DNA of 64,000 nucleotides, taken from the NCBI GenBank assembly GCA_032690845.1, contig CM064427.1, positions 22,479,164 to 22,543,163 of the forward strand, given 5' to 3'. The DNA comes from Eleusine coracana subsp. coracana. Taxonomy: Eukaryota; Streptophyta; Magnoliopsida; Poales; Poaceae. Every line of letters starts with the position of its first letter. Position 1 is the stretch's first letter. Positions 21,500 to 34,000 of this stretch are shown one piece after another. The notes beneath the pieces were generated by a model. The model had not been told where the DNA came from. It did not search any database and saw only the letters and a list, made by a program, of their open reading frames with translations. A program made the position numbers and the translations under genes.

Positions 21500-24400
21500 T
21501 ATACCTAGCCATCCAGGCCAGGTTAAAAGGGCCGGCCCGGGGCCCGGCCATTTTGGCCCGGCACGAGCATGGTCCGCCCGCATGAGAATCGGGTCATGCT
21601 GACCCAGAGCCCAGCATGGGCCATGCTTGGGCCTAGGCTTAGGCCCGTCAGATCAGCCCAGGCATGGCTCAAATAATGAGGCCCGATCGGCCCGTGCCTT
21701 GGCCCGGTAGAGCATGCGGACCGCGGCCCGGCACGGGCATGGCCCAGGCGACCCATGAGGCCGACTCCTTAACCCTAGCCCCGCCCCCATATAAATTCAC
21801 CGGCCCCCACCTTAACCCTAGCTCCACTCCACTCGCACTCGCACTCGCCTCCCCGCCGCGTCTTCGGCTCTCCCTCCTCTCTGCATCTCGGTCTCATGGT
21901 CTTGCTGTCTCCGCCCCACATCTCGTCGTCTCCGCTTTGCCTCTGCTGCATCTCACCGCTTGCCCACATCCACTCCACTCCTTCTCGCCACCTCTACTTC
22001 GTTGCTTCTTGCCGCCTCCACTCCGCCGCATCTCGTTGTCCCCATGGCCGCCGATAGCCTCGCGCACCAGTTCCCGTCTAACCCACGGATCTGATGCCAT
22101 TGGCATTAGATCTGCGGGCATAGTAGGCCATCGTCAGCCGTCGCCCCTTCAGTTCAGACTCACCAACCTCATGTACCACTAGATTTGAGGCCTGGTGGTT
22201 ACCCGGTATCGTCGACGTCATCATCGACGCCGATGGCTAGCTCCATCAACGATGACCTACGCGCAAGGTCTGCAAGGAGATAACAATGATGATGACATTG
22301 CTGCTGGAGCAGAGGATTTTTTTTGGGGCCACTGCTTCTTCTCTGGTGGATGTGGATGCAAGCCCGACGACGAGCACTGCCGGCAAGAGGAGGAGGACCA
22401 GGGCCCTGACATCTGAGGTATGGAAAGACATGGAAGAGCTTAAGCGCCTGGAAAATGGTAAGGAAGTGAGGTATGGTGCTCGTTGTAACTTTTGTCAGCA
22501 TCAACTTTCTGCTTTTTCTAACAAAGGTACTGGTCATTTGCTCTGTCATATTCAATCCTGCAAGAGAAAGGCTTTAGCTACTAGTTCATCTTCTCAATCA
22601 CAATTGCATCTTAGTTCTGATGGTCATGTTTCTCATTTTCATTATGATGTTGTTGTAGCAAGAACTGAACTTGTTCGTATGATTGCTCAACTTGATATGC
22701 CTCTGAACACCGGTGAACAACCTGCATTTCAGGATTACATTAGAATTGCACATAATCCTGGCTATAAAGGTGTATCTAGGCAGGCTACAACTAGAGATCT
22801 TGAGAAATATTTTGCTTTAAAACAAACTGCTATGATAGATTTGTTGAAACAAGCTACATGTGTTTGTCTGACATCTGATATATGGAGTGGTAATGCTAAG
22901 GAGCACTATCTTAGTGTTGTATTTCACTTTGTCACTGATGATTGGGAGTTAGAGAAACGGATTGTTGGTATCAGACTGATTGATTGTTCTCATTCTGGTG
23001 TTAACATTGTTGAGCGCATTTTGGCTGTTGTTTCTAAGTATGACATGACTTCCAAAACCTTTTCTATTACACTAGACAATGCTTCTGCTAATGCTTCTAC
23101 TGTTAATCAACTTGCTTCTCATTTGTCATCATATATTGGACCTTTTAAGTCTGCTTGTGTTGATGCTTGTTCTTCTGCTAATGCTAATGTTGCTGCTACT
23201 GCCGCAAATGTTGCTGAATCATTTACTGTTTTTGGATTGTTGCATCAACGTTGTGCATGTCATATCATCAATCTCATTGTGAAATCTGGCCTCAAACGTA
23301 TCAAAAAATATAGAGAGAATTTTCGTACTGCTACTTCTTGGCTTAATTCCTCTAACCAACGCATTGCTTCTTTTAAATCCTTTTGCATTGCTTCTGGTGC
23401 ACGTCCTCGTAAGTTTGGCTTGGACATGGATGTTAGATGGAATGCTACTTACGTTATGCTTCAACATCTTGTGCCATACAAAGAGACTTTTTCTGTGTTT
23501 GTGTGTGCTAATTATCAATGACCCCATGGTTATGCTGGACCAGGTCATCCATTGCTAACAGACGCGCACTAGTATGTTGCTAAACACATGTTATCTTTTC
23601 TGGGGCTGTTCTATAAGTGTACTGTCTCACTTTCTGGGGTTTAGTATTCAACATCGCCTTTAATGATTCATGCTATTCTTCAGATTGCTGAGCACTTGCA
23701 AATGTTTGAGAATGATGCATTGCTTAGAGATATTGTTGTTCCAATGAAAGCCAAATTTCTAAAGTATTGGAGTAAGGTTCCTTTGCTCTACTCTTTTTCA
23801 TTCATTCTTGATCCTAGAGCTAAGTTTGCTGGTTTTAACAGTGTACTTCAACTTATTGGTCATGCCCTACATCATGATAGTTCTGATTATATCAAACTAG
23901 TTAAAACTGAATTGGCTAACTTATTTGCAATATATGAGTCTAAATATTGTTATGTAAGAATGCAGAGGCCACCATAACCAATCAGTGCAGTAGGTAAGAC
24001 TGTTTCTTCTTGGAATAGGATCTTTGGAAGGCCACCAGTTCCCTGCTGAATCTGAATCAGGCCCTACCCTATCTTGCAATGTTTCTGAGTTGTCATCTTA
24101 TTTAGAAAGTGATTCTGTTATCCAGTTTGATGATTCATTTAATATACTTATCTGGTGGCAAGATCATAAAAGAACATATCCTATTCTCTCAGTTATGGCT
24201 AAAGACATGAAGATTGTTCCTGTTTCCACTATTTCTTCTGAATCTGCTTTCAGTTTGTCTAGCAGGTTAATTAAGGACCGTCAAGGAAGCCTAACGCCTT
24301 AGCATGTTGAGATGTTATCACTGATCAAGGATTAGGAGGAGGGTGATGCTCGATAGCAGCACAATATTGAAAACAAGGAACTGGAGGAAAAGATGGCAAC

Positions 24401-25197
24401 TTGTATCTTGATGGAGGCCTTCCTGGAGCAAATGGAGGTAATATATTTGGATAACTTGCATAGTTGCATTGCTTCGACACTTTTTTTTTTCATAATCCTA
24501 ACATTGCAATTGCCTAACTTGCAGGACCAGGATGAGGATCCAAGGAACATGGCACGAGATCACTAAAAGAGGGGAGGTTGTACTCTTTTTCCCTTTAGGG
24601 TTTTATCCTCATATAGTTCAAATGAGGTTTTACATAAAGGTTTTTAATAAGGCAACCAATTTTGTAATTTGTAAACTAGTCTCCTCTTTCTAAAGCTTGG
24701 TGATCTCTCTTTTACGACATGAAGTATGACTGTATGAACATCATTTGATGTGTGTTATTTATGAGCATTGAACATGTATCTGTAGTTTTGTTGTGCACTT
24801 GTGTTATTGTTTGATGTGTGTTGTTGTCTCGGTGTATGAGTTATTTGATGACTTTATATGTTCAGATCTGTTATAATTTCTTTGTTTCTATGAATTTGAA
24901 GTTACCATTTTGTTAGGCAAACTGATTGTAAAATTTGGAACAAAACTACAGTTTTTTCTCCCTTATAGTATAGACGTGCTCAGGTCGACACGGCATGATA
25001 AAACCACGTCGGGTCATCGGCACGGCCCGGTCCGTGTAAAGGGGCCTGTGCCGTGCTTGGGCCTAGGCTCAGGCCCATCGTGCCAGCATGGCACAACCCG
25101 TTCCTAAAGGCGTGCCATGTTGGGCCGTCAAGAAAGCGGCCCGGCACGCGACGGGCCCGTGCCGTGATGTCCCGACATGACCCATTGGCCAGGAATA
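21500..25197 (+). mobile_element. hAT DNA transposon with target duplication and terminal repeats
   Basis: The element is flanked by the 8-bp direct repeat CATTCATC (21492-21499 and 25198-25205), the standard hAT target-site length. Its ends are imperfect inverted repeats: TATACCTAGCCA at the left and TATTCCTGGCCA read from the right. Both subterminal zones (21530-21770 and 25010-25170) are packed with GGCCCGGCAC motifs and share a GGGCCTAGGCTYAGGCCC palindrome, probable transposase-binding sites. It encodes a decayed transposase. Confidence 0.88.
22286..24563 (+). pseudogene. hAT family transposase (BED zinc finger), inactivated
   Basis: The first open frame (22286-23521, 411 codons) has a BED-type zinc finger (residues about 70-95: CNFCQHQ then HLLCHIQSC), the hAT motif LTSDIWSG with the first catalytic Asp, TLDNASANAS with the second, and HQRCACHIINLIV. 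A frame shift at about 23520 and TAG stops near 23570 and 23643 break it. Later frames (23663-23977, 24024-24302) continue the transposase through RNase H-like and dimerisation parts, including the catalytic Glu in STISSESAFS. A last intron (about 24437-24523) and short exon ending DEDPRNMARDH follow. The enzyme would cut and paste hAT elements. It is non-functional, since three more TAG codons interrupt the end. Confidence 0.85.
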
Positions 25198-25205
25198 CAT
25201 TCATC

Positions 25206-25879
25206 CGAAATATTTTAATATAAAATATTTGTAAATTATTCTACCTATTATCAATCATTAGGATATCCATCTGGAATTTGATTAATCAATAAGATATACC
25301 ATATGAAGCATTTAAATCATGGCAATATTCACACGAATTATATTGAGTATTGATATGTTCAGACAGAATCATATTGAGTACTGAGAATACCTTTGAAGTC
25401 TTATTGAACAATATTTATATTATTTGGATATTCAACCGGAATCTTATTGATTGTCTTTGAAATATTTTGGGATTTCTAGAGTATTGTTCCCCAGACCTTT
25501 TGAGATGTAGTTTTAGGAGCTCGTCTTCGGCTCGCTGATAATCAAGCAGCTAAGTTATTTTTATAATTTTTGTTTTATTTATATAGTTGAAGGTCGTAGG
25601 TTCTTAAACTTATGGGCATGGTTTTTTTTTAACTAATATTGATGCATATTTTGACTCTCGGTATTAGCCTTAACTCACACATGCTTGCTTGACCAAGTGA
25701 ATTCTTAATCTTCAGGGTACATGGCGTTTGTTGAGAACCGAGTTGACTTCCTTGATTCACACATGCTTGACCGAGTGAGTTCTTAGCATGCATGGTTCAT
25801 GTCGGTTATTGAAGGAGTCGATTAGAGTATTGACATGCAATATGTATTGATTGTGAGGGTTTAACACGAGTTATATAAT
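25206..25879. other. Non-coding repeat region between hAT and LTR fragment
   Basis: This continues the sequence interrupted by the hAT element. It is A+T-rich and contains a diverged tandem pair of about 75-80 bases near 25665-25830, each unit with TCACACATGCTTG and then GAGTTGAC or GAGTCGATT. The block AGCAGCTAAGTTATTTTTAT near 25548 resembles AGAGCTAAGTTATTCTTTTA at 21240. No gene is seen. Confidence 0.4.
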
Positions 25880-26290
25880 ACATATCAAAACAATACGGCC
25901 CAAGTATCCATTACATGCCGATCACAATCAACAAATGCTACTAATTCCTTCACTAGATCCTAGAAATCATTACAACCTAACAATTTTAGGAGATTAAAAC
26001 CCTACACATACTAGTGTTCATAATGCGAGCAATGAGAAAGTTAAACCTAGCCTATGCAAGCCTCAAGTCAACCTATCCACTAAGCACATAATTACGAAAT
26101 AGTAAAAAAAAAATAATCAAAGAATGCTCATGATTTTTTCCCAAGGTATCAGAAGGATGTCACCTTCCCCTAATACTTGTTGGACCACTCCCATCAGAAT
26201 GCCCGGTCCCTCCCGCCACTAAGTAGAATTTTCGTACACGAGCCTACAGTCGCTCCCGGATTTTTCCCCAATACAAATTGACGACATGCA
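25880..26290 (-). mobile_element. Fragment of a Sirevirus-like LTR, inverted
   Basis: On the minus strand this reads like 4340-4650 of the plus-strand LTR: GGCGGGAGGGACC, then GAGTGGTCCAAC, then AATCATGAGCATTC, then GCTTGCATAGGCTAG and ATGAACACTAG. It is truncated at both ends and has no partner LTR nearby. It is the closest recognisable retroelement downstream of the ligase gene. Confidence 0.7.
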
Positions 26291-27138
26291 AGTAAGCTGA
26301 AACCACGCTTTGCACCATCACAGATCAAATTCTTAGCGGTTAATATGCAGCTGACATGGATAGAGTATCGATTATGTTGCTGTCAGCACCAGCAAGTAAT
26401 CACGATATAATCACACTTTGCACCATTACAGACGATCCTATCACATGCATGGTAGCGGCATTCAAAGCCACACAGAAAACATTCTATCACATGCATAACC
26501 TTACCAAACATTTTAACTTATGATTAGCAAGCTTAAGAACGAAGATTGCATATTATCAGAGAGCTTATTTATGTGCAGAGACTGACCTCCAGAACTGGAA
26601 GCAATACAAAAAGCTGAGAGGTATATTAAACGCATTCAATGAATTTACATCCGATCTTTAACTGAAGGCAAATGGAAGCTAATTATATCAGCACTCTTGC
26701 TGTTACAGATCTCATACAGTAGACATTTGATCGATTTTACCAAGACCTATTTAGATTCCAACTTCAGTCCAATAATTACTAGTAGTGTGTTGGTCCAATC
26801 TATGCTAGCATGTAACAGCATCTGTGAGCACCATCACAATTGCCTTCAAAATCTGCAAAAGTAAATCAACATACATAAAAACATCATATAGAAGAGAATC
26901 ACACTACTTGTTGCCTACATCGCAGGAAAATTGATTTTGAATATGGAGTATTGGGCATTCATCTGCTGTAGCCTTTTTCTCACCCAGAGACAGATCACCT
27001 ATGAAGATAGTAGTGAAACAATAACACTACTGTAGATGATCAGTCAATACATGCATCTGTTGTAGCCTTATTCTGTGATGCTATCTCAAAACAAAAGGCT
27101 ATCTGTTATATGATAAAGCTCAGGCCACTCTATAACCC

Positions 27139-27169
<31 letters not shown>

Positions 27170-27734
27170 AGGCTTTGCCATTATTGCCTATAATGTCCAC
27201 AAATAGCATCAAATTCAACAATTCTGTTCTTCCCTGTTTAAGCTATTCGATACCTTGGAACATACAAAGGTGAAAATATAAAACTGACCACTGCTCATTT
27301 CTGGTCATTTTTACATCCAAATTTTCAGAAACAACAGGTGTGACCAGTAAAGAACCATTTGGTAGAATGCCAAAGCAAATGGAACTGATTTCTATATCTG
27401 GAAGTGAAATAGTTTCAAGAGTGATTTATTCCAATAATACAGGTGCAACGGTCTACTAAATACCAGCTATGTACATAGGACACCTAGATTTTTGCAAGAG
27501 CGTTTAAGGAACCAAGATAGATATGAAATTCTATACTGAAAAATGGAATCATTAAGCTTAGTTCAAATTTGAGCTAAACAACGTTAAGGGTAACACGGAG
27601 ATAAAAATCATGTATATTGAGATATTACACGTGGGACATAGCAAAAGAATAGTCAGTATGACCCCCCTACCTGTACAAGGCGGGAAGCAGGAAAGCAATT
27701 ATCCAGTGCACTGTTAGCACTTTTGAGAAATAGA
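26291..27734. other. 3' flank and probable 3' UTR of the UPL gene
   Basis: No coding frame is visible. The part nearest 27734 should include the 3' UTR of the minus-strand ligase gene, but I see no decisive polyadenylation site. A C24-A11 tract lies at 27136-27170. A short imperfect repeat (CTTTGCACCATYACAGA) occurs near 26310 and 26412. Confidence 0.5.
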
Positions 27735-28055
27735 TTAACCGAAGCCAAATCCTTCACTAGCCTCATGGATTGCAAGGAGCAGGCGCTCTTCTAATTGCTC
27801 CTTGGAGGTATATTCCGGTAAATCCAACTGGTTAAAGCTGCACATTTTCATGGGCATGTAGCATAGTTACTTAAACAGAACACATGATGGAAGCCAATAA
27901 CGAGTCCAGAAAATGAAGTCAACAAATGAACATAATGATATATATTACCATGTATGAGCAGATGGAAGCCGGTCTGGAGCTCCATATGCCTTGTGAATCT
28001 GAAATCTCTGGGGACCAGAAATACCTTGAAGTGCCTTGAAACCCTCCAAAGGCAC
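27735..28055 (-). CDS. UPL1/UPL2: Exons 14-15 of the UPL gene: HECT C-lobe with catalytic Cys
   Basis: Exon 14 (28055-27949) encodes VPLEGFKALQGISGPQRFQI and ends TG; exon 15 (27837-27735) begins C, so TG|C forms the active-site cysteine in SAHTCFNQLDLP. The protein ends EASEGFGFG then TAA (27737-27735), the expected terminus. These exons lie 7.5 kb downstream of exon 13 because of the LINE insertion. Confidence 0.93.
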
Positions 28056-31000
28056 CTGCAAACATTGGGAATAAGTTACAACAGCAGGACCATAAAGGTT
28101 CACCACAATTTGAAGTCATGAAGGGTCAGTGAGTAAATGGGAACAGCAACTTAAGCCATTAGGTCTAGGCACATTCCAAAGGTGGCAGATTTACATTCTT
28201 CCTATTTGACCCGAAACCAACAGATCCAGCAAAGATCAGGTTGAAGAGAGCTCTAACCACGACTGAACCACGTATGTCGCAAAACATGACCAGTGTACCG
28301 ATTTTCATATTCCAGCTTACCCTTTTTTTGATGAATTAAACTTCCATGAATATTCAACTAACAGCTTTCTAACAAGGCAATACCAGCAAGTATCATATCA
28401 ATTGAGTATCCCATTTTTTTCTATATGCCACAAAGCAAAATAAACTCACTAATCCTTGTAACTGAATAATATGGAACAGAACAGTTTGAGTGGGTAAGCG
28501 TAATTCTAGTGCAGAAAATGTAATCAACTACTGTAATTCAACTGCTAATGCCTTGAGCAGATAAGAAAAAAGTGATAATAAGATAGATGTCACTATAATT
28601 GTAGGGGTGTTAAAAATATATATTCAAATTGGTAGTTAGTCATCTTCATCCCTTGATCAGAATGCGATGGCTCCCACCCCTTCCCCTCCCAACGCACCGC
28701 CTCCCACCAGCCCCACGCCGGTGCCAACCCATGGCCCGGCGGCCACCCCCACGGTCGCGTCCCCGGTGACGGCCTCTCCTCCCCTGCGTGCGTCGGTTTC
28801 CTCCCCCTCCTTGTCCGGCTTCCTTCGCCAGCGGCTCCTATGTCATGCCCTCCTATCAGGACGCCGCGCTGGCCGGGATCATCTCCCAGCCCTCCCGGCC
28901 CTCGCATCCTGCCGAGGACCGCCGTCCCCCAAGGATCTTCGTCAAGACTTCCGCTCGTCAGGTCGTTCTCCCTACTGTTCCGAACTCGCAAGGATGGCAG
29001 AGGGTCGAGAATCGTCGCACCCACAAGGCCCGAGTTTGTGAGCTACACAGGGGCTCTAGGCGGCCGGTACCGGTGGACTTGAGAGGCAAATGCTTTAATT
29101 GTTTCTCTTCGACGCACCGCGCCGCCTGCCGTGTGAAGCCGAGGTGCTTCACCTGCAAGGGACTTGGCCATCACTCTTACGTTTGCGCTGAGCATGTCCT
29201 CTCCGCACCGCTCAGCAACAAGCTCATGTGGTGGCCAAAGTGCAGAGAAGCCGCGTCGTCGGTCCTGGCCACTACCTCGCCGGTGGAGTCGCCGGTAGTT
29301 GGGGAGTCGGGAGCGGTTGAGACCACTCCTCAACCTCGACACCGGCGTCGATGAAGGTGAGCCAAGCGTCAGCGGGGCCCCGGCCCTGCTGATCACGATC
29401 AAGAGGAAGACAAAGCACCGTCGTCGCCTCCACCAACAAGGAATACCGCCGGAGCCGTCGCCTTGTCGATGGAGCCCATCCTAGTTCCCATGCAGCGGCG
29501 CGGCGGGTGATTGATCGTTTGGCAAAGATGGCATGCGCTGAAGCAGAGCGCTCTCGGGCTCTCACGGTCTCGGTGGTTGGAGATTCAGCGATGATTTCGA
29601 TGGACGTTCTAGCGATGGATCTTGCTCAACGCTATGAACTCCCGATTGAATCGTTCGAGTTTCGCCGCCTGAGCCCCGACGACTTCATCCTGGTGCTCCC
29701 CGATGAGGCTGCAGCACTGCAAATCTACAATGAAGGTCGCCCCCTGCATGTTGGGCCGTTCTTGCTCTATTTTCAACGGTGGTCAAGACTGAAGAACGCT
29801 TCTGGCGTTGTCTTATCCTCCCTCATCGACGTGATGATCCGAGGCATCCCTGCCCACGCCAGGGAGCTCGAGACGGCAGAACACCTTCTCGATGAGTGGT
29901 GCTGGGTGCGCAGCTTGCACCCCGACACTGTGTAGCGCCGCGAGTACTCGTCCTTCCGCCTCTCAGCCTGGTGCTCTCGACCGGAGCTCATCCCGGCAGA
30001 TACGGACCTGACGATCGTGGAACCTCCCGTGCAAGAAGAAGACCCGCCGGTGAAGCGTGCACTTGAGTACCCGATCAAGATCGAAGTGACTAGTTCCCAA
30101 GCAGTTCCGATGACTGAAGATCTCCCTCCTCTGCCGCGTGAGGATCCAACGGCGGCGGTCCAAATCACCGGGCTCATCACGCGAGTCAGGGGATGACGCC
30201 CCTGGCAGTGGGCCCAGCCCTCGGATCGTGGTGCATGCCCGCCTTGGGAATGGGCCCACGGCCAATGACATTGAAGAGAAACCCGAGGAGGTGTGTCAAG
30301 GATCATGCACCCAAGAGGCAGCAACAGAAAACTCGCATCCGTCAAACTTAATGAAGGTAATTGGTGATTTAGCGGGTCTAGTCATGGTGAAGTGGATCCG
30401 TCGCTGTTTCCTCGGGGACCTTTCGAGGTGGTAGGGCGCGCTGGCCCCTTCTTCAAATTCAGAACAAGCTCTGCTTGCTAAACCAGCCTAGCACCCTGCC
30501 CAGAAGCCAGCCTAGGCAGAAGACAACCCACCACATGCAGATAACGTCCCCCTCGATGCCCTAGTTTTGACAGCCATCAGTGTATCCCCAGTGGCCTCTG
30601 ATCCAAACCAGGAGAGGCCAGAGGACCAAGAGAAGAACGTCGTAGACGTGATAGTTGCGACACTAACGCCATCCCCCATCCGGACATCGGCGGATGCGGC
30701 TGCCATAGTTGCAACTCCGTCTAGGACCCACTCAGCTTCAGAAGAGACCCTTCCCGTGGCGTCTATGATGCTGCACTCGCCGAGCACGGTAGTCGCGACC
30801 ATGGATTCTTCAAAGCTCCTTTGCCAACTGATCCTCCAACAGCCCCCGCAACAAGCAATGAGGTTGCGCCATTCAGAGCTTCTTCACCAACTGATACTGA
30901 AGGCATAATGGCTCAGACTCTGTTCACCGGGGACGTTGCAGTCACGACCACGGCTCCAAACATAGAGGACTCCTCTCTACCGTTGTTTGCTTGTGAATGG

Positions 31001-34000
31001 CGGCCTGCAGAGGAGGTTTTACCAAGAATGGATCAAGTTGAATCAACTGACCACGGCTTGACAGATAGGAGCTTCAGCTTTGTGTATTCTCGACGTAATA
31101 GGGCGCAGTAACCTGAACCGCAACGGTCACCAGCAGAACCTGAGCCACAGCCTTCACCAGCGGCAAACTTCATCGACGCGATAACCAAACCAGTGCAGCT
31201 GGGGATGTGCCGAGAGAAGCCATGGATAAATATACAGAGTTTTTCAATAAACCTTTAGACTCAGAGCATGTCAAGGCCCTGGTCAGATTACTTGGCAAGA
31301 GCCTTCCTGCTGAGCAGCTGGTTCAGGAAGTGGAGGTGTTGACCTCTGCCTAATAGTTGTGTAATTTAATTGGTCTTGTCTTTTCATTTGTGCCAATGGA
31401 TAATGCAAACTTTCTTATATGGAATGTGCGGGGGTTAAATGATCGTGCAAGACGAGATAATCTACGAAAGGTGGTCGATGCATGTCGCCCGGTCATAGTG
31501 TGTATACAGGAAACCAAGTTGTCACATATCTCAAGCTGGGATGTGGCGGCAATGCTGGGACAGGATTTCAGGCACTTTGTTTTCCTCCCGGCACAAGGCA
31601 CCTGTGGAGGGGTTCTCACAGCTTGGAAGGATGGGGTTTTCTCGGCCGATCAGTGGAACATTCTTCAATATTTAGTCTCGGTTAAGTTCACTGCTGAAAA
31701 CGGGACTGATCCTAGGTGGTTCACTGGAGTATATGGTCCGACCCAAGACAGTGAGAAGGTCGCTTTTCTTGATGAACTAAGAGAAGTTCAACCCAATGCA
31801 CCGGACCATGGATGGTGGCTGGTGATTATAACATGATATACTCGTCTGAGGACAAGAATAACGAGAATCTTAACAGGGCCATGATGGGAAGGTTTAGTCG
31901 GTTTGTTAATGATTTTGAGCTCAAGGAAATGCCTCTCGTTGGGCGACGGTACACTTGGTCGAACGAGCGAGAAGTGCCAACATTGATCAAGTTAGACAGA
32001 GTTCTTTGTACAGCTGATTGGGAAGGCCTCTTCCCTGACTGCATTCTACAAAGTCAGGCGATGGAAATCTCAGATCACTGCCCACTGGTACTTGGGCTCA
32101 AGCAAGGAGTTCATGGAATGAGAAGGTTCCATTTCGAGACCTTCTGGACCAAATTACCGGGTTTTCATGATGCAGTTGAAGCCTCTTGGAATTCTCCAAT
32201 CTCAGCTACGTGTCCTTTTGAGCGAGTTTCCCTCAAACTCAAACGCCTCACGCGTGCTTTACAGTCATGGAGTCAGAAGCAGACCGGACATATCAAAACG
32301 CAGCATGCAGTTGCTCGGGAGATTCTTCACAGATTTGAGATGGCACAAGACAATCGACAACTAACATGGGAAGAGAATTGGCTCAGGAGTGAACTGAAGA
32401 GACATTGCTTGGTCCTCTCTTCGTTAGAAAGGACAATTGCTCGACTCCGATCTCGAATCAAGTTCTTAAAGGATGGTGATGCTAATACGGCACTCTTCCA
32501 CAGGCATGCCGGTATGCGAAAGCAAAAAAAATTTATCCCCAAATTATTGAGGGACGATCAGGTGGTCACTAATCAGAATGACAAGCAAGATGTGATGTAT
32601 GATTACTTTGATGGGCTGTTGGGTACTGCTGTACCGAGAACAGCAACACTTGATCTCAGTTTTTTCCATCGGGATGGATTAGATCTCTCGGCCTTGGATC
32701 AACCTATAACTGAAGATGAGGTATGGGAAATTATCAAGAGCTTGCCAACTGATAAAGCGCCGGGGCCTGATGGGTATACAGGTTGTTTCTTTAAAGCATG
32801 TTGGCCTTTGATCAAGGCAGATTTGATGGCGGCAATTCTGATCTTGCAGCAAGGGGACGCAAGGAAACTCTGGTTACTCAACTCAGCATATCTGACACTC
32901 ATCCTCAAGAAGTAAGAGGCGGTTTTACCTAACGACTTCCGCCCAATAAGTCTCATACACAGCTTTGCAAAGCTAATCACAAAGGTCCTGGCAAATCGTC
33001 TGGCGCCCCATCTCAACAACTTAGTGGCAACAAATCAAAGTGCATTCACCCGGGGTCGATGTATTCATGATAACTTCATTCTTGTTCAGCAAACAATCAA
33101 GCAACTTCACCGGCAAAAGGCTCCAAGTCTTTTTTTAAAACTGGACATATCTAAAGTTTTTGATTCTGTATCTTGGTCGTTTCTTCTTGAAATTCTTGAG
33201 CACTTGACTTTTGGTCCTTCTTGGTGCAACCTGGTCTCAAATATTCTCAGGACAACCTCTACTCGCATTCTTGTCAATGGTGAACCAGGGGATGCAATCA
33301 GGCACCAGCGGGGTCTCCGTCAAGGGATCCTCTCTCACCCATGCTATTCATTTTGGTTATGGATGCTTTGAACAGTCTTTTCCTCAAAGCAAGCGATTTG
33401 GGGCTGCTCCAACCTCTCTCTCAAAGACATGCTACCCAAAGGATCTCGTCATATGCCGATGATGTAGCTCTCTTCATCCGGCCCACGGATCCTGAGATGA
33501 CTCTATGGAGATTCTAGCAAAATTTGGTGAAGCATCGGGCCTACATACTAATTTGCAGAAAAGTTGTGTTATGCCTATCAGTTGTGGGCAAAATCAAGTG
33601 GATGTGATGGCTGTAACCCTGCCATGTGCACAGGCTAGCTTCCCTTGCAATTATTTGGGTTTGCCCATTTCAAACAAGAAGCTAATAAAACAGGACTCAT
33701 TGACTTGGGTAGAGAAAGTTGGGGACAGATTACCGATGTGGAAAGCAACACTCATGAACATGGCTGGCAGAGTAGCTTGGACACGTTTTGTCCTTTCAGT
33801 CAAGGTGCCTAAATGGTTCATTAAGGCTATTGATAAAATTCGAAGAGGTTTTGTGTGGACAGGCCGTGAAAAAGCTAATGGTGGTTCTTGCCCCGTAGCA
33901 TGAGAAAAAATTCAGCGGCCACTTGACCTCGGCGGCCTTGGCATTTTGAACCTTGAAGTCATGAGTTGGTCATTACAAATACGTTGGTTGTGGTTTCAAA

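Noticed and set aside
28593..29402. Minus-strand ORFs opposite LINE ORF1
   Set aside because: They are shadows of GC-rich ORF1 sequence, and no domain is visible.
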